Source of the DNA: Asterochloris sp. CNOR1
Taxonomy: Eukaryota; Chlorophyta; Trebouxiophyceae; Trebouxiales; Trebouxiaceae
Direction: 5' to 3'
NCBI GenBank assembly: GCA_963969365.1
Contig: OZ017752.1
Span: 3,162,001-3,226,000, forward strand
DNA: 64,000 nt
In this document: positions 1 through 12,302 of the stretch, one piece after another
Layout: each line of letters opens with the position of its first letter
Numbering within the stretch: position 1 is the first letter of the stretch
Made by a program: the position numbers and the translations under genes
The notes under the pieces: generated by a model
Seen by the model: the letters and a program-made list of their open reading frames with translations, nothing else
Told to the model about the DNA's origin: nothing
Databases searched by the model: none

Positions 1-3000
1 TCTCCAAGAATGTTCACAACTGTCCTGCACCGATCTAGCAGCCAGTCCAGAGCGAGCAGGATGGCGAGGTCTGAGGCGTACTGTGAGAGGTTGACTGCAC
101 TGAGAACAATGAGCATGGTAACCAGGCCTGCAGAGGGGATCGCTGCTGCACCGACTGCTGCCAGGGTGGCTGTGCAGGCCACCACAAAAAGGTGGGGCAG
201 TGTAAGGGCGACGCCATGAGCCTGCATTGTCAGCAATAAAGGTTTACGCCAGACTGCAAAGCTGCACATGACAAGAACTGCAGGCCTCAAACAGGTACGG
301 CAGGGTGAGGGTGACACCATGGCAGGGCACACGCAGCAGGTGAGCCTCACATCAAAAAAGAGTTGCACAGGACAATGACCTTCTCGGAAAGGTCTTTGGC
401 AACAGTGCTGCACAGGCGGGCCAGCATCAGAGCTACAGAGCAAAACTTTTCAGCAAGAAAGCAGCCCACCTGGGCAATAAAGATGACTGTGGTTGCCTCG
501 TAAAGGGCAGTGCCTGACATGTTGATGGTGGCCCCCAGTGGCATCACAAACTTGATGATGCTGTCGCTGCACCCCATCTCGGCTGCGCAGGTCATGCTCA
601 CCTGCAGCGCGGGCAGGATGAGTGATTGTGAAAACATGCAGACAGAGGCACACAGATGCTGACGCTAGGGAAATTGACAATGATAGATTTCTACATAACA
701 GACGGCACAGAGGTGCCATGGGTAAGTCAGTGGCCAGTGAGGAGCTGCAGGCAAGCAACAGGCCACCAAGCGGCAGCTAAGGGTTGGAGCCTACACGTTA
801 CCAGGCGGCCAGCAGCCCTGCTGGCAGCACGGCCATGCTGCTGCCGATGCCAGCCACCTCACCGCTGCCCTTCAGCACCATGCTTGCAAGATAAGAAGGC
901 ATCCTGGCGGCAGGCATCCTGCTGAGCAGAGTCAGTCCGCATGTGGGTCCTCACCGGCAGCGCCGCCGTGCTGCTGCTGGTGCCGAAGCCCATGACGAGG
1001 GCCTGCGAGAACCCCCGCAGCACGGGCAGTGGGCCCTGCTTCGTGACGGCCCACAGCATGGCCGGCATGAGTGCTCCAGCCTGGATCAGCAAGCCGGCGA
1101 AGATGGTTGCCAGCCACAAGCCGAGGGCTGCCAGCGTGGAGCCCAGGTCGCAGGCGCGCAGCATGCTGGCTGCAATCAAGGAAGCGATGCCAACAGGGCT
1201 GGTCCACAGGACTCCCAACACCATCCTGCTGATGGCTGCATTGAAGACCTGCATGGAGTGCAGGAGGCGCGCAAGACGGGAGTGTGAGTCTGCGGCAAGC
1301 TGGGCAGCAGGGGCTGGAAGGGACGCCCTGCATCCATGCCTGGGACCATGCAGGGCAGGGCCACAGCTGAGTGCCAATTGAAGTCACCCTGAAGTCCTGC
1401 AGGGCATGGGGGACAGACAAGGCTGAGGCAGGCAGAGCATGATTGGAGTGGCATTTGGCCCTCAGGCAGTTGAAGGCTCAAAAAGGGCAATGCCAGCAAG
1501 CCTGCCACAAGCATCATGCTGCTCACTGCTGCAGATGTCTGAAGGGGCCCAGGCGGGGCTGGTTGACAGCACTGACTCTGCCACAGAGAGCAGCATGGAG
1601 GCGCACAGGCTGTCCAAGACAGCTTGCTAGCTGCATGTGTGGACTGCCATCAAGGATAGCAATGAAAGCCTGTCCTCATTGCAGTCAAAAAGATGACCTT
1701 CCAGCATTTGGCCCAGGCCGGCATCGCCATGATCCCAGGCAGTACCCTCAGGCGCACCATACACAGAGCCAGCACACAAGGGACACGTTTAAACTCTCCT
1801 GTGTGTCAGAGCAGACAGTGGCTGCAGACTACTATAACACCTACTGGCGACTGAGGTCGAGCTGCTGCCAGGCAGCCAACTGTGCCGCCGGGTACTGGCA
1901 CCAGCACTTGTTCAGCACCCATATGCCAAGCCAGCACATGCAGCACAGCGCATCTGGAGACTCACATCTATCAGAGCTATGAAGTTGTCTGCCGCGTTCC
2001 CCAGCGTGGAAAGGCAGGCACCGAAGAAGAGGGAGACGGTGATGACGCCCAGGATGTTCATGTTGACTGCTGCGGTTGCCACATTGTCGGGGAACATGCT
2101 GCGCACGACATCCAGCAGGGAGTTCAGGGCAGAGGCTGGAGGGGCAGAGGCAGCTGCTGGGGTGGGGGCGGCCTGCAGCAGAACGACATTTCTAGTGTTG
2201 TTGTAACCAAAGGTGGCAACAGTGCCCTGTCACTGAGACTGCAAGGAGCCAGATGCAAGACAGTATTGACTTGGCCAATTCTACAGGGCAGAGGCAGGGC
2301 TGCAGAGGCAGCTGCAGTGGGAGTAGCCTGCAGCGGGTGGCACAAGAACTTCAGCAGCCTGAGCAGTTAGAAGGAGGCAGTGCATGCAGGGCACAGTGCT
2401 ACGCCGGGTAGCCTGCAGCAAGGGACAGGGCAGCAAGCTGACAAGAAGCAGAAGCTATCAAGGGCATCTAGGACTCTCAGAAGTGAGGGTGGGGACACTG
2501 AGCGTCAGTGAGCAGAGGCACACAGGGGCGGCCGCCAGGCCAGAGCTAAGCTGCAGCAGCCAGCAGGGAGTTGAGGCATAAGCAAGTTGTACACCAATTT
2601 GGGAACACAGAGGCTGCTGCTGGGCTCAGTGTTGCCCCGCGGCATTTACATGGCAGGTTGGGATGCACAATCAGGCTTCCAGGGCAGGAACTTTGAACCA
2701 TGAAGGGTCGCTGGCGGCCACCTGCAGTGGTCGGCGGGGTGTTAAAACCTCTTTCACATAAGCATACTGACACCACCTCAGCTCGGGATGCGGCTTGCAG
2801 CCAGAACCCAGATCGGCAACAACACCGCCTTCAGGTCCACATGCAAGCTTAGGTTCTATCAGATTTCAACCGCATCCAGACCTTGTGCTGCTAGCTGGAG
2901 CCTGGCATGGCATTCCGCAGCCAAGACATATATATGTGACACATGGAGCTTTTCCGGGGCTCACCTTTGTTGACACTGCCTTGCATCTGCCAGTGGCTCA

Positions 3001-4336
3001 GATCAGAAATTGGCATGAAGTTTTAGCAGCAGCACAAATACCATGCCGGACCATGCAGGATATGCAAACACCGTCCATGCCCCATGCACCTCTGTTGCCC
3101 CAAGAGCTGCCCGCCAGGGGCGCAGCAACACTGGCGCCATGCACAGAGGTGCAGGCGCTGCCCAGCCCCACAGCTCACCTCCGTCGCGCTGGCCCCGCAG
3201 CTGCCTGCGGCGCTGCTGAGCGGGCTGCCCCGCCCGGGGCGCAGCAGCGACACCAGCATCATGCCCAAGAGGACCGATGACAGCGTGTTGGCTGCGTAGT
3301 ATGCCAGAGTGGTCTTGGCCACGGAGGCCATGCTCTGCGCTGAGCCCCGCATGGAGCACACACCTGTAGGTAGCACAGGGGAGTTGAGGCTGTAGGTTGA
3401 GGCCGCTGGCCTGAGCAGCACAGGCTCTGCTGCAACACTGCGGCGGATTTTCACTTGAAGCACAGGCTTTCTCCCCTGTTTTGGGCAGGCCATGCAGCAG
3501 CACCATCCGTGCCAGCCTTCAGGCGTTCACAAGCTCCTGCATGAGCAGGCAGCAGCCCCCACCTGCTGTCATCGAGCCCGCCACCAGTGGGAGCACCAGC
3601 ATCTTGAGGAGGCGCAGCATAAGCTCCCCTGGGAAGCCTGCAGGGGTAGCAGGCAGAGACAAAGTCAGTTGCCATTCATAGGGATTGCCCATGAGGGGTC
3701 AGCGATTCATAGAGGCAAGAGGTGTGGAGTTGCTGCACCCCATGGCACACCTATCAGGTCGATGGACTGCACAGACATCTGCCTGTAGCGCAGAAGGCCA
3801 CCCAGCAGGATCCCTAACAGGACGCCTGCCAAGGTTGCTGTCAGCAGGGGGTCATGCATGAGCACAGAGGCCGCGCAGGCCCTTGCAGCCTGCCAGCGTG
3901 GTAAAGCTTTGACGGGAGCTCTATCCTCAGCCTGCAGGCAGCATGTGCACATCAAAACCAATGCTGACAATGCATGCTGGGATCATGCAAGTCTTCGGTT
4001 CACCTGATGAGGTGCCTCTTGGCACTCTGAGGCCTCTGTGCTGAGCCTGCCATCGAGCGATATGGTCTGCTGCAACAGCAGACCCTCCTCTCCATCATCT
4101 GCCTGCTGATCATGCTGGCCCCGAATCTGGCGTGGAGAGCCAATCTTGGAGCGCCAATCAGCAAGATGTTCAAGTCTTGGTGCTCCTCTTTCTTGCTGCG
4201 CTTCAGCTATGTTGGCCGTGCCTTCAGCTGAGGAGGGAAGACTGGGGTACCTGTGTGCAAAGGGCGACCTTTGCAGTTCCATCTCCTCAGCTGCATGCAG
4301 GCCGTGCCATCTCCATGACAACCTCGGTCTGTGCAA
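1..4336 (-). CDS. SLC1/DAACS-family sodium:dicarboxylate (glutamate-type) symporter, 3' end off window
   Basis: Secondary transporter of the glutamate/dicarboxylate:cation family; an integral membrane protein. Exons read on the minus strand: 4004-4336, 3751-3931, 3563-3637, 3179-3363, 1966-2172, 955-1248, 470-601 and 1-221 (continues off the left edge); all seven junctions keep phase. Visible family landmarks in order: hydrophobic TM1 (LLTATLAGVLLGILLGG), LKMLVLPLVAGSMTAG, an amphipathic TM3 region, FPDNVATAAV, the HP1 serine motif GTSSSTAALP, the TM7 segment PLGATINMSGTALYEA, HP2 (AAIPSAGLVTMLIVLSAV) and TM8 (DWLLDRCRTVVNILG). The usual NMDGT triad reads NMSGT here. The first exon (4004-4336) gives a hydrophilic N-terminal extension and is less certain; initiation could instead lie near 3970 or 3856. 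Its start is only 65 bp from the divergent BTB gene, so the two may share a promoter. Confidence 0.85.
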
Positions 4337-4401
4337 TCAGATCTTCAGCGTCAGACAGGACCTCACACCAGTATAGCTGACTCACTCACTCACTGACCAG
4401 A

Positions 4402-5131
4402 ATGGATCTTGTTGAGATCAATGTGGGAGGCACCCTTTATGCCACCTCGAGGAGCACTCTCACTGACAAGGAGCCTGCAAGCATGTTGGCCAGGATGTTT
4501 GGTGGTGATCTTCAGCCATCTCATCTGGACAGCCAAGGAAGGTCGGTTTCTGTGTCCCGACACGCAACAGCTGCGTTGGGCTCTGCGCACGATGCTGGGG
4601 GTTTTGCTCATGAAGGAGTCTCCCTTGTGCCAGCTTGCACATCCAACAGCTGAGCCAGAGCTCTCTGCAAGCCTGTTGACTATGCGCTCCTCCATGGTTC
4701 AGGTATTTCATGGATCGCGATCCAGAGGCTTTTCGATATGTGATGGCCTACTTAAGGGGGCAGTCACATATGCTGGCAAGGCTGCAACCATACACCCCTG
4801 AGTGGGTGGGAATCATTGAAGAAGCTAGATACTTTCAGGTATAGTTCATCAGCTTTGCCCTCGCACATGCATGACATTGCTGATGCAGGAGGCAGATGTG
4901 CCTGGCCGGGATCACTTCCTCTTCCCAACTGCAGTTGAGTGGGTTGGAGCAACTGCTTGGTTGAGTGTCATCACTTCCAGAGACTAGCCTGGACCTCTAT
5001 TGGAGCTCCATGCACAGCTCTGTGGCATTGAAGTTGAGGCACCAAAGGTGCATGATGGCAGCTGGCACATCATTACAAAGGGCCATGGAGGGGCTGCTGG
5101 CGCACTACTGGGCTCATGTCGACACCGGTAA
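4402..5131 (+). CDS. BTB/POZ (KCTD / T1-type) domain protein
   Basis: Three exons fit: 4402-4541, 4703-4838 and 4988-5131, giving 139 residues ending at a TAA. Residues 1-92 form a T1-type BTB domain: VEINVGGTLYATSRSTL at the start, then SMLARMFGG, and after the first intron YFMDRDPEAFRYVMAYLRG followed by YTPEWVGIIEEARYFQ. These are the conserved KCTD/K-channel tetramerisation motifs, so the protein probably oligomerises; KCTD proteins often act as cullin-3 adaptors (family knowledge, not shown here). The last exon (PGPLLELHAQLCGIEVEAP...) is less secure because another frame is open across 4965-5429 and could belong to a longer isoform. The short tail gives no further domain. Confidence 0.7.
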
Positions 5132-7094
5132 CAATCGCGGGGTCATCATCATGAGGAAAATACAGCGTGCAGGAGCTCCTAATGGCATGGAGTGGATTGC
5201 CATAAAGGACAAGGTGCTACAAGATGCAGTTGCACAGCACCCAGACATCTTCTGCACTGAGCTTAAGCGCTTAGGGTATCAGCTAATCCCTCGCATGCAC
5301 GACCCTCCTGGGAGTAGTGTTCTCGCCATATCACCAAGAGGACCACCTGTCCGCTCTTATCTTACCTGCCAGGTGGAATCTTACACAAGCTGTCCAAAGG
5401 ATTTGTTCCTGGACATCATCAGGAGCTGAGTTTTATCCTAGACATATTGCACCTGTAGCTACCAGTACAGTGAACAGGCAAACATATCGAAATTGCATCT
5501 TTGGGTCCAGATGGCTGGTCAGCATTCAGTGGGTCACATGTTGCCCAGCCTTTCAGCTTGAGCGCAGAGCATTTCCAACTTATCAGTCATTCAGCCTGAT
5601 TGATCATCACTACCGCCAGCACATCAGTGTCATTGCTCTGACTTGGCCTGACAGTCCATTATTCTGGGCCACTCTTGGCTACAGTCCATACGCATTACCT
5701 CCATTGCTATATCTAGGGTGCTTTGGTCAAGGCATCAACAGCCTCTTTGGTGGCCACCTACACATGATCGCACTCCCTCATTCAGGGGGTGCATTGCCAA
5801 CAACTGGGGCTCTGTAGCCTGGCTAAATGTGCGTGCATGGACATTGCTCTGTGTTTGAATGTAACAAAAGTGCGCCTGGAAAGCTTCAAATGCCTGCCTC
5901 CTCCACCCCCCTCAGCTGGCAGCTGTCATTATGCACAACACAAGCAGGAAGTCTGGATAATGAATGCAATGCTGTGCCGCAATGTCATCAGGACCAAAGT
6001 GCATATTGTCCAGTTCCTGCAGAGAATGCCAGATGGGAACACACCCTCCCAAGGAAAGGGGGGGCACACCTTCTTGCTGAATACCCTGCTGACTGGCAAG
6101 GTGTGTGTGTTGCTTAATTCTGGCAACAACAAGGTTATTGTCATGCCATCATAATCATGTGCTACATGCACAATGTAACCAAAAAGAACCTTCCACCGCA
6201 AAAAACCTGGTGCAACGTACCCCTGCACCCCAGACCAGCCATTCCTGGGTTTGGAGCACAGGTCAACTCACAGACGCCGGTAGGTACATTGCAGGTGAGT
6301 CCCTCTGCTGCCAATATGTGTGCCTGTGCTGTCCTGACGTGCAAGAGTTTCCTCATGGCTAGGGCAGCTAGATGCATGCCTCTTCTTGCTGCAATTCATC
6401 TCCATGAATGCTCACCAACAACATGTAGATGTTGCCTCCTGCATAGTAACATAACATCACTGCTGAGGGTGAAAGTCAAAGTGTTGCTTGAACTGCATTG
6501 TGGCCAAGACAAACCAACCAAAACCCAGCTTGTTAGGTTTGTGCAAAGTGGACACCAGAGGCTGGCTGCAACTGCCATGAGAAGAGTGGCATCACCAGGT
6601 GCAGAAGGTGGCCTCTCTGACATGACTGCAAGCAGGGCGTTGCCGAATGTACTTACTTTAAGCAGGAGTCAAGCAAGTTTGATAATGGCTGGACATGTGC
6701 AGGGCGCTGCTCTCTGCATGCCAGCAAGTGCCTGAGCTAGCCAGCTGCCCCCAGCAGAGGTCTGGCAGTGGTACCCAGCATGTGGTGCCCAGGCAGAGGA
6801 AGCCCCCGCTATCAAGCTCACCCTGGCCCCTGGAGTCGTGAACTTTGGTTCTCAGGGAGGTGTTTCCCCGGGAGTTTGCCTTTGCAACATCTGAGAAGGT
6901 CTGAGGCTGATGGTGTACCATATGCCTAGGGCTATGAGGCACTCCTGATCAACTGTGCTTCTTGCAAAAGTTGCTGTGCTTCTTGCAGAAGGTACTGACA
7001 CTTCCCAAGCAGATGTTGACATTCATTTAAGAACATGCATAGGCGGGATTTACTTCAAAAGGTTGCAGACAGGACAAGTGAGTGGTACTCCTTC
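5132..7094. other. Stretch without a supported gene
   Basis: Several open frames cross this interval (for example plus-strand 5317-5817 and 5789-6154), but none shows a recognisable motif, a consistent set of splice sites or a link to a neighbouring gene. A short imperfect repeat of a CTTCTTGCA-type sequence sits near 6957-6990. It probably contains the 3' untranslated regions of the BTB gene and of catalase. Confidence 0.4.
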
Positions 7095-10000
7095 TCATGC
7101 CTTTGTTGTGCCATGGACGTGCTCCTTGGTCGGATTGCCGCTCAGAGTGTCCTCAATTTTGTCCTTGATGCCCTTTGCACCCTGCAAACGGTTTTTTGGT
7201 GTTTGTCCTGACGAATGGCAAACTGTGCATTGGTGATAAACTTCTGGCGGCAACAAGCTTACCGTCATGGCGGCCACCTCGGCTCTCAGCCTGCTGCCCA
7301 GCCCAGAGTCCACCTCTGTCCACATGTCCAGCCACTTCTTGCGCACCAGGTCGGGCAACTTCTCGTCAGCCAGCCAGTCAGTAACGTGTGTCTCAAAGAA
7401 TCCACGCCTGCATGTGGGGTTTCTATGTGTATGGCAGCCAGTGCAGGCTTGGCAAGCTTGGGGTGTACAAGCAGCTTGCAAAATCACCTGACAGGGTCAA
7501 AGCTGCGGTAGCGGTCGCCCGCCTGCTGGAAGTCGCTCTGCTGCTGGGGCGGGTAGTCGCCCCGGGTTCTCTGACCCCTGATCTCCTCCTTTGCCACCAG
7601 CTGCTGGTCAGGGTGGGGCTGAATCTTGCTATCAGAGTGCTGCCGGATGGTGGAGGGTTGGTAGTTGATCTGCAATGGCAGAAGGGGGTACTCTTGTGTG
7701 GGAACACGTCTTTGAGGGGAGGCTGAGACGCCAAATTTGACACCATACGATGGCAATAGCTGCCCAACATCTGCCAAATTATTCGATGCCTTCAGATGTG
7801 ATGTGCAAGATTATCTGCAAGCTGCAGCTGGCCAGCCAGACAGTCCTCTTTGCTGCTGACATGTGGCAGAGCGCAATGCTGCTGCCGCTAACAATCAAAC
7901 AGCCACACAGCTCGACATCTTTATATCTCACCTCCTCATCCCTGTGCATCCAGTTCTGTGCACCATCTTCCTGGCCAAAGTGGAAGGGGCAGCGGGGCTG
8001 GTTGATGGGCAGCATGTTGTAGTGAGTCCCTGCGCAACACTTCACTCATCACACAGTGACAGCTGCATCTTCATAGAGCAAGGCGCAACATGGGCTGGTT
8101 GATGGGCAGGAGGCTGTAGTGAATGCAGTGATGTCTGCATCAACACATAGCAGAGCATGCCACTGACAACAGTTCTGGCTATACAGCAAGTGAGGCCCCT
8201 CACCTATCCTGTACCGCTGCGCATCCTGCACAAGGAACACCACAACAATGTCATGTGGCACTTGGGTTTCAGCATGACAGGCAGCAAATGTCATAGCCTG
8301 ATCATTGTGCCACACTGACCTGGTAGGCAAACACACGCGACTGCAGGACCTTGTCATTGCTGAAGGTGATTCCTGCAGGTATGAGACCATTATCAGGCTG
8401 GGCTGCATTCATCAGCACTGGGAGCTGGGCTGCATGAGCATGCATGAAGCCTTGATCTCTGGAAGTCCCCTCAAGGCAGCAGAGCGTGGCTTGAAAATGC
8501 TACACACTCAGCTACGGCAGCAGCCAGTTCAGGTAGGACCAGCACCAGAGGATGTACCTGGCACCAGGTTGTGAGGGCTAAAGGCGATCTGCTCGCTTTC
8601 ATTGTGGAAGTTGTCCACCACCTTGTCAAGGACCATGCGACCAACCTGCAGGAAGCAGCGACTGCGAGCATTCTTGCACGTACTAGTAGCAGTTGCAGAG
8701 CCTCCTACACAGTTGAACACCAGCTGGACAGCTGTGATTGACAACAACAGGGGCACACCCGCTCCAAGCAGCTGGTCTCACCTTGCGCAGCGGGAACTGT
8801 TCCTCAGGCCAGTACTGCACGTCAAGGCATTCAGCGTGTCACTCCATGCTCAGTAGTGCTTAGGGTGCAGCCGTGACATGTTTGCTTCACAAAAGCTCTG
8901 TGCAAGCTCAGCAGCATGGCTAGCCCAACAGCAAATAATTGCACAGGAGGTAGTAAGGAGATGCTTGATTACTGAAGGGAAGGGAGGACACTGCTCCATG
9001 CCTAGACACCATGCTAGCATCCAGCCACAGTGTACAGCAATTGCATGGTCGCAGTGAAAGTCCCAGGAGCAGCTGCCAGCACGTCACACCTTAGTGGCAT
9101 CGAGAGGATCAAAGTCCAGCTTGTCCTGCTCCTCTGGGTCCATGAGCTGAACATAGAAGGTCCACTCAGGGTAGTCGCCACCAGCGATGGCATTGTAAAG
9201 ATCATGAGTGAAAGCGGAGTGGCGCATGTTGTTCATGCCCTTGGCCTGTGCCTGAGTGTCACTAATGCCCTCAAAGCCTGCACATGGATGGCAATTGTGG
9301 AGGCAAGCCAAGAGGGCCACTCAAGAGGTTGACCAGCCTCAAATGTCCTGGGCCTGAGTGCCACCCATGCCCCCAAAACCTGTGACAGGATGGCTGCTGT
9401 GTACATAAGGTAGGAAGGCCACTAGGAGACTGACCAGCCTCATGACCTCTTGCACCTGAGAGTCTTCCATAACTGCAGAGCCTGCCAGTGGATGACCATT
9501 GGGCAAGAAAGACAACAGCTGCATAAGGTGCAGTCTAGCTGTGCAGTTACATGATTGCCAAGCTGTGGTGGTGGCCAGAAGGGTTGGCGATATGCAGATT
9601 TTTGTGTGTGCCTCAAACTTCAGGAATACACCAGCTGGCAAGCAATAGGAGATTGCAATGCCTGCGTGGAGTCCACCAGTAGGTCTGGGCCATGCAAGCT
9701 GCAGCTATGTGCAGAGTATGTCGGCTGGCAGATGCTGGCAACAGAAGCAGCCCAGCTCAAATATAGCAGCACCAACAGTTACGGCCCTACTAAACAAAGC
9801 GCTGTTGAACCTTAACTCACCAATAGTGGGCCTCCAGTGGAATTTAACCAGCTTTTCTGCGCCCTGGTCATTGATGAAGACAAAGGTGTTCACGCCATAG
9901 CCCTCCTGCATGCATGTCCTCAGAAGATGAAGTAACAGAGCAATATTGATGCGCTGTGCACTAAAGCCCTGCCAGCAGTGCTCACTCTGAACAGCATTTA

Positions 10001-12302
10001 TGCCAGCCTTCAATAGCAGATGAGCAGGAGCAGATCAGCATAGGCCCACCATGTGCCTCCAGCTCTTAGGGATGCCATGATAGTCCAGAAGCCATGTAAG
10101 CTGCAGGGCAATGACAGGGGTTGTTAAGAGCAATCCTGCTGTTGCGCCAGTACCATGAAGCAATCTCAAAGAATGGCTGCCAGGGCTTGCAAGAGCTATG
10201 TTGCTCTTTGCACTGACACGATGAGGACCATCGCAGAGATGACCCCCGTGCAGAATGCACTGCTTCAAGCCAATGGGGTTGGAGATGGCTTGATGCAGAC
10301 ACTGCTGCTCCCTGCAATTGCTCAAGGTGTTGAGAGCGTGCACAGCCAGCTGCAGAGCGCTCACGATGTGGGTGCTCTCAGGGTAGTTGCTAAGGAAGTC
10401 CAGAATTCGCCAAGCTTCCTGCAGACCAGGACATGTGGACAGCCTGCTTGCAGCACAATAGTTGCCTACGTCACCTTGTGAACACTGGGCTCATCAATTT
10501 GCCACACCATGAGCAGTTACTGTGCTCCACAAGCAAGAGCAGCACAATGTCTTGCACAACTGCGGTCTCTCGGTAACAGAGGCAGAGTGGCAGGCAGATG
10601 GCCAACTGCAGCCAAGCTGCACTACACCATGCAACTAACACTGCATGCGGGCACATGAACATTTGAGCCAGACCTGGACATGCGACTTCGGGTTGGGCCT
10701 CAGGGCATGGACCAGATCTGGGAACTGAGCGCCGTCTCTGATGAAAAAGACAGGGATGCTGTTGCCAACCAGGTCCCAGTTGCCCTGACTTGTGTAGCTG
10801 CACAGAAGGAAGGCCAGGCTGTTCATGCAACCTGCATGTGAGCGCGGTTTCCAGCACACTGCAGGTTCAAACTCAGCACGAGAGATGCAGATCTGCCTGA
10901 TGCAGATGCGCATCCACCAAGTGTCCTGGCTTTGAGTGCATGCAGGTTGGTCTCTAGAATTGGGCATGAGCAGGTGTGAGCTGCACAGCTCAAAGCCACC
11001 TCCCACCAACAACCGCATCCCATTGCTTGCTGAGGCACAGGAGACAATAGCAACTCTGCTTGGGACTGGCAACCGCTCTTGTCTGGCACTCACAACTTGG
11101 TAGAGAAACCACGCACGTCCCGCAGATCTTCAGGGCTGCCTTTCTCATGGGTCACAGTGCTGAAGCGGTGGGCCACAGGGGTTTGCACGCCCTCCTGAAG
11201 GAAGCCTGCGCAGGTCACGTCTTTCAAGCCATCAGTCACCTACAACCCAGCAAAGAGGAGTGTGGTCAGCAGAGAGTAGAGTATGCGTGAATGCATTCAT
11301 GCTGAGCTTGAAGGCAATCCCATGTGCTGCAGCACTGTGCCCATCAAAGGCCATGCTAGTGACGCTCAGAACTAAGAACTCTGCCAGAGGCAGGCTACAT
11401 GCACACAACACCAGCATGGCAGACAATAGAGCTGCCCCCGGCAGTGGCTGGACAACAGCACGCCCTTGAGGGTGGTGAGACAACAGGCAGATGAGGGACA
11501 CTGGTGTAGTCAGGCATGCAGCTACATTCCGGCGCAAGGCCACACAGCTGCCAAAGCCATTGCAGTGTTCGTGCAGTGTGCTGCATCAGCCATACAGTTC
11601 AGATGCACACTCCTGCAGCCTGACATTGGTTGCAAGGTCTGTTGCTGCCTGCCCCACCAGCTGCCTCACCTCAAAAGAACCCTTCACTGTGAAGCCGCGT
11701 GCATGCACCACGCGCTCCGGCACCTTTTCACGGTTGAACTGCACGCAGTCGGCAACTCAAAATTGCGCCAGTTTGTGAGCAATATAGATCAGTGAGTGCA
11801 TGACCTGCAGGCCCTGATACACCTGCAGCCACATATCTTTGGCTGCATGTTTCAGCTCACCAGCTGCATCTTCTCAAAGGTCTGCCCGTCCTCCATCAGC
11901 GCAGGGCCTGTCACAGACACAAGATGTTTGAGACCTCGCGAACTGATAGCAGATTCAACATTGAAAGCTGATATCTGCTGTATGGTGCCCCAGAGCCCCC
12001 ATGCCAGCTAAAATAACCACTCAAACCCTGTCACAACCAAACAAGTGGGCATCACAGCAGCAAAGTGTGTGCAGCTGCAGAGAATAGCCTGCCACAGCCA
12101 AGCAGCTGTGGGCACCTCGAGGACCGGCAGTGAGCGTCCAGTTGGAGTCTGCGCCCATGGCGCCGCCATTGTTGCTGGTTAGGTAGGGCGCATTGCGTTT
12201 GGTGCTTGGCCGCAGCTGCAGCACACAAATACAGGGACTGCCCAGCAGCCGATGGACTCCATGGCTGAGCTGCTGCTGACGCTCAAGTCCAGCAGTGACC
12301 AT
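7095..12302 (-). CDS. Haem catalase, 17 exons
   Basis: Hydrogen-peroxide dismutating monofunctional catalase, 552 residues if translation starts at 12302. Exons: 12116-12302, 11861-11907, 11670-11738, 11094-11239, 10674-10797, 10365-10418, 10050-10100, 9821-9905, 9090-9277, 8782-8814, 8558-8645, 8320-8372, 8204-8225, 7932-8029, 7488-7669, 7263-7407, 7095-7181. Every junction keeps phase. Landmarks: [20 protein letters not shown]; the active-site His in [30 protein letters not shown]; active-site Asn in [72 protein letters not shown]; and the haem-tyrosine signature [14 protein letters not shown], which is split by an intron, part of it on a 22-nt micro-exon. The C-terminal tail is hydrophilic and ends TTKA with no SKL-type signal. 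The start is the least certain part: the first exon may begin at an acceptor near 12215 with a separate upstream ATG exon. Confidence 0.92.
8083..8130 (-). repeat. Degenerate copy of a catalase exon start inside the intron
   Basis: Reads [11 protein letters not shown] on the minus strand and is a diverged copy of the start of the real exon at 7932-8029 ([11 protein letters not shown]), about 75-90 bp upstream of it in gene direction. It diverges soon after and runs out of frame, so it looks like a relic of a tandem duplication spanning the exon's 5' part. Confidence 0.75.
9240..9535 (-). repeat. Three tandem copies of a catalase acceptor/exon-start segment
   Basis: Roughly 100-118-bp units. 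The functional copy holds the acceptor and first codons of the exon starting at 9277 ([11 protein letters not shown]). A second copy about 90 bp upstream in gene direction reads [11 protein letters not shown], and a third, more diverged copy near 9440-9520 carries the same flanks (GAGGCTGGTCA... and CAT-CC-CAG acceptor region). Only the innermost copy is compatible with the catalase reading frame. Confidence 0.75.
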
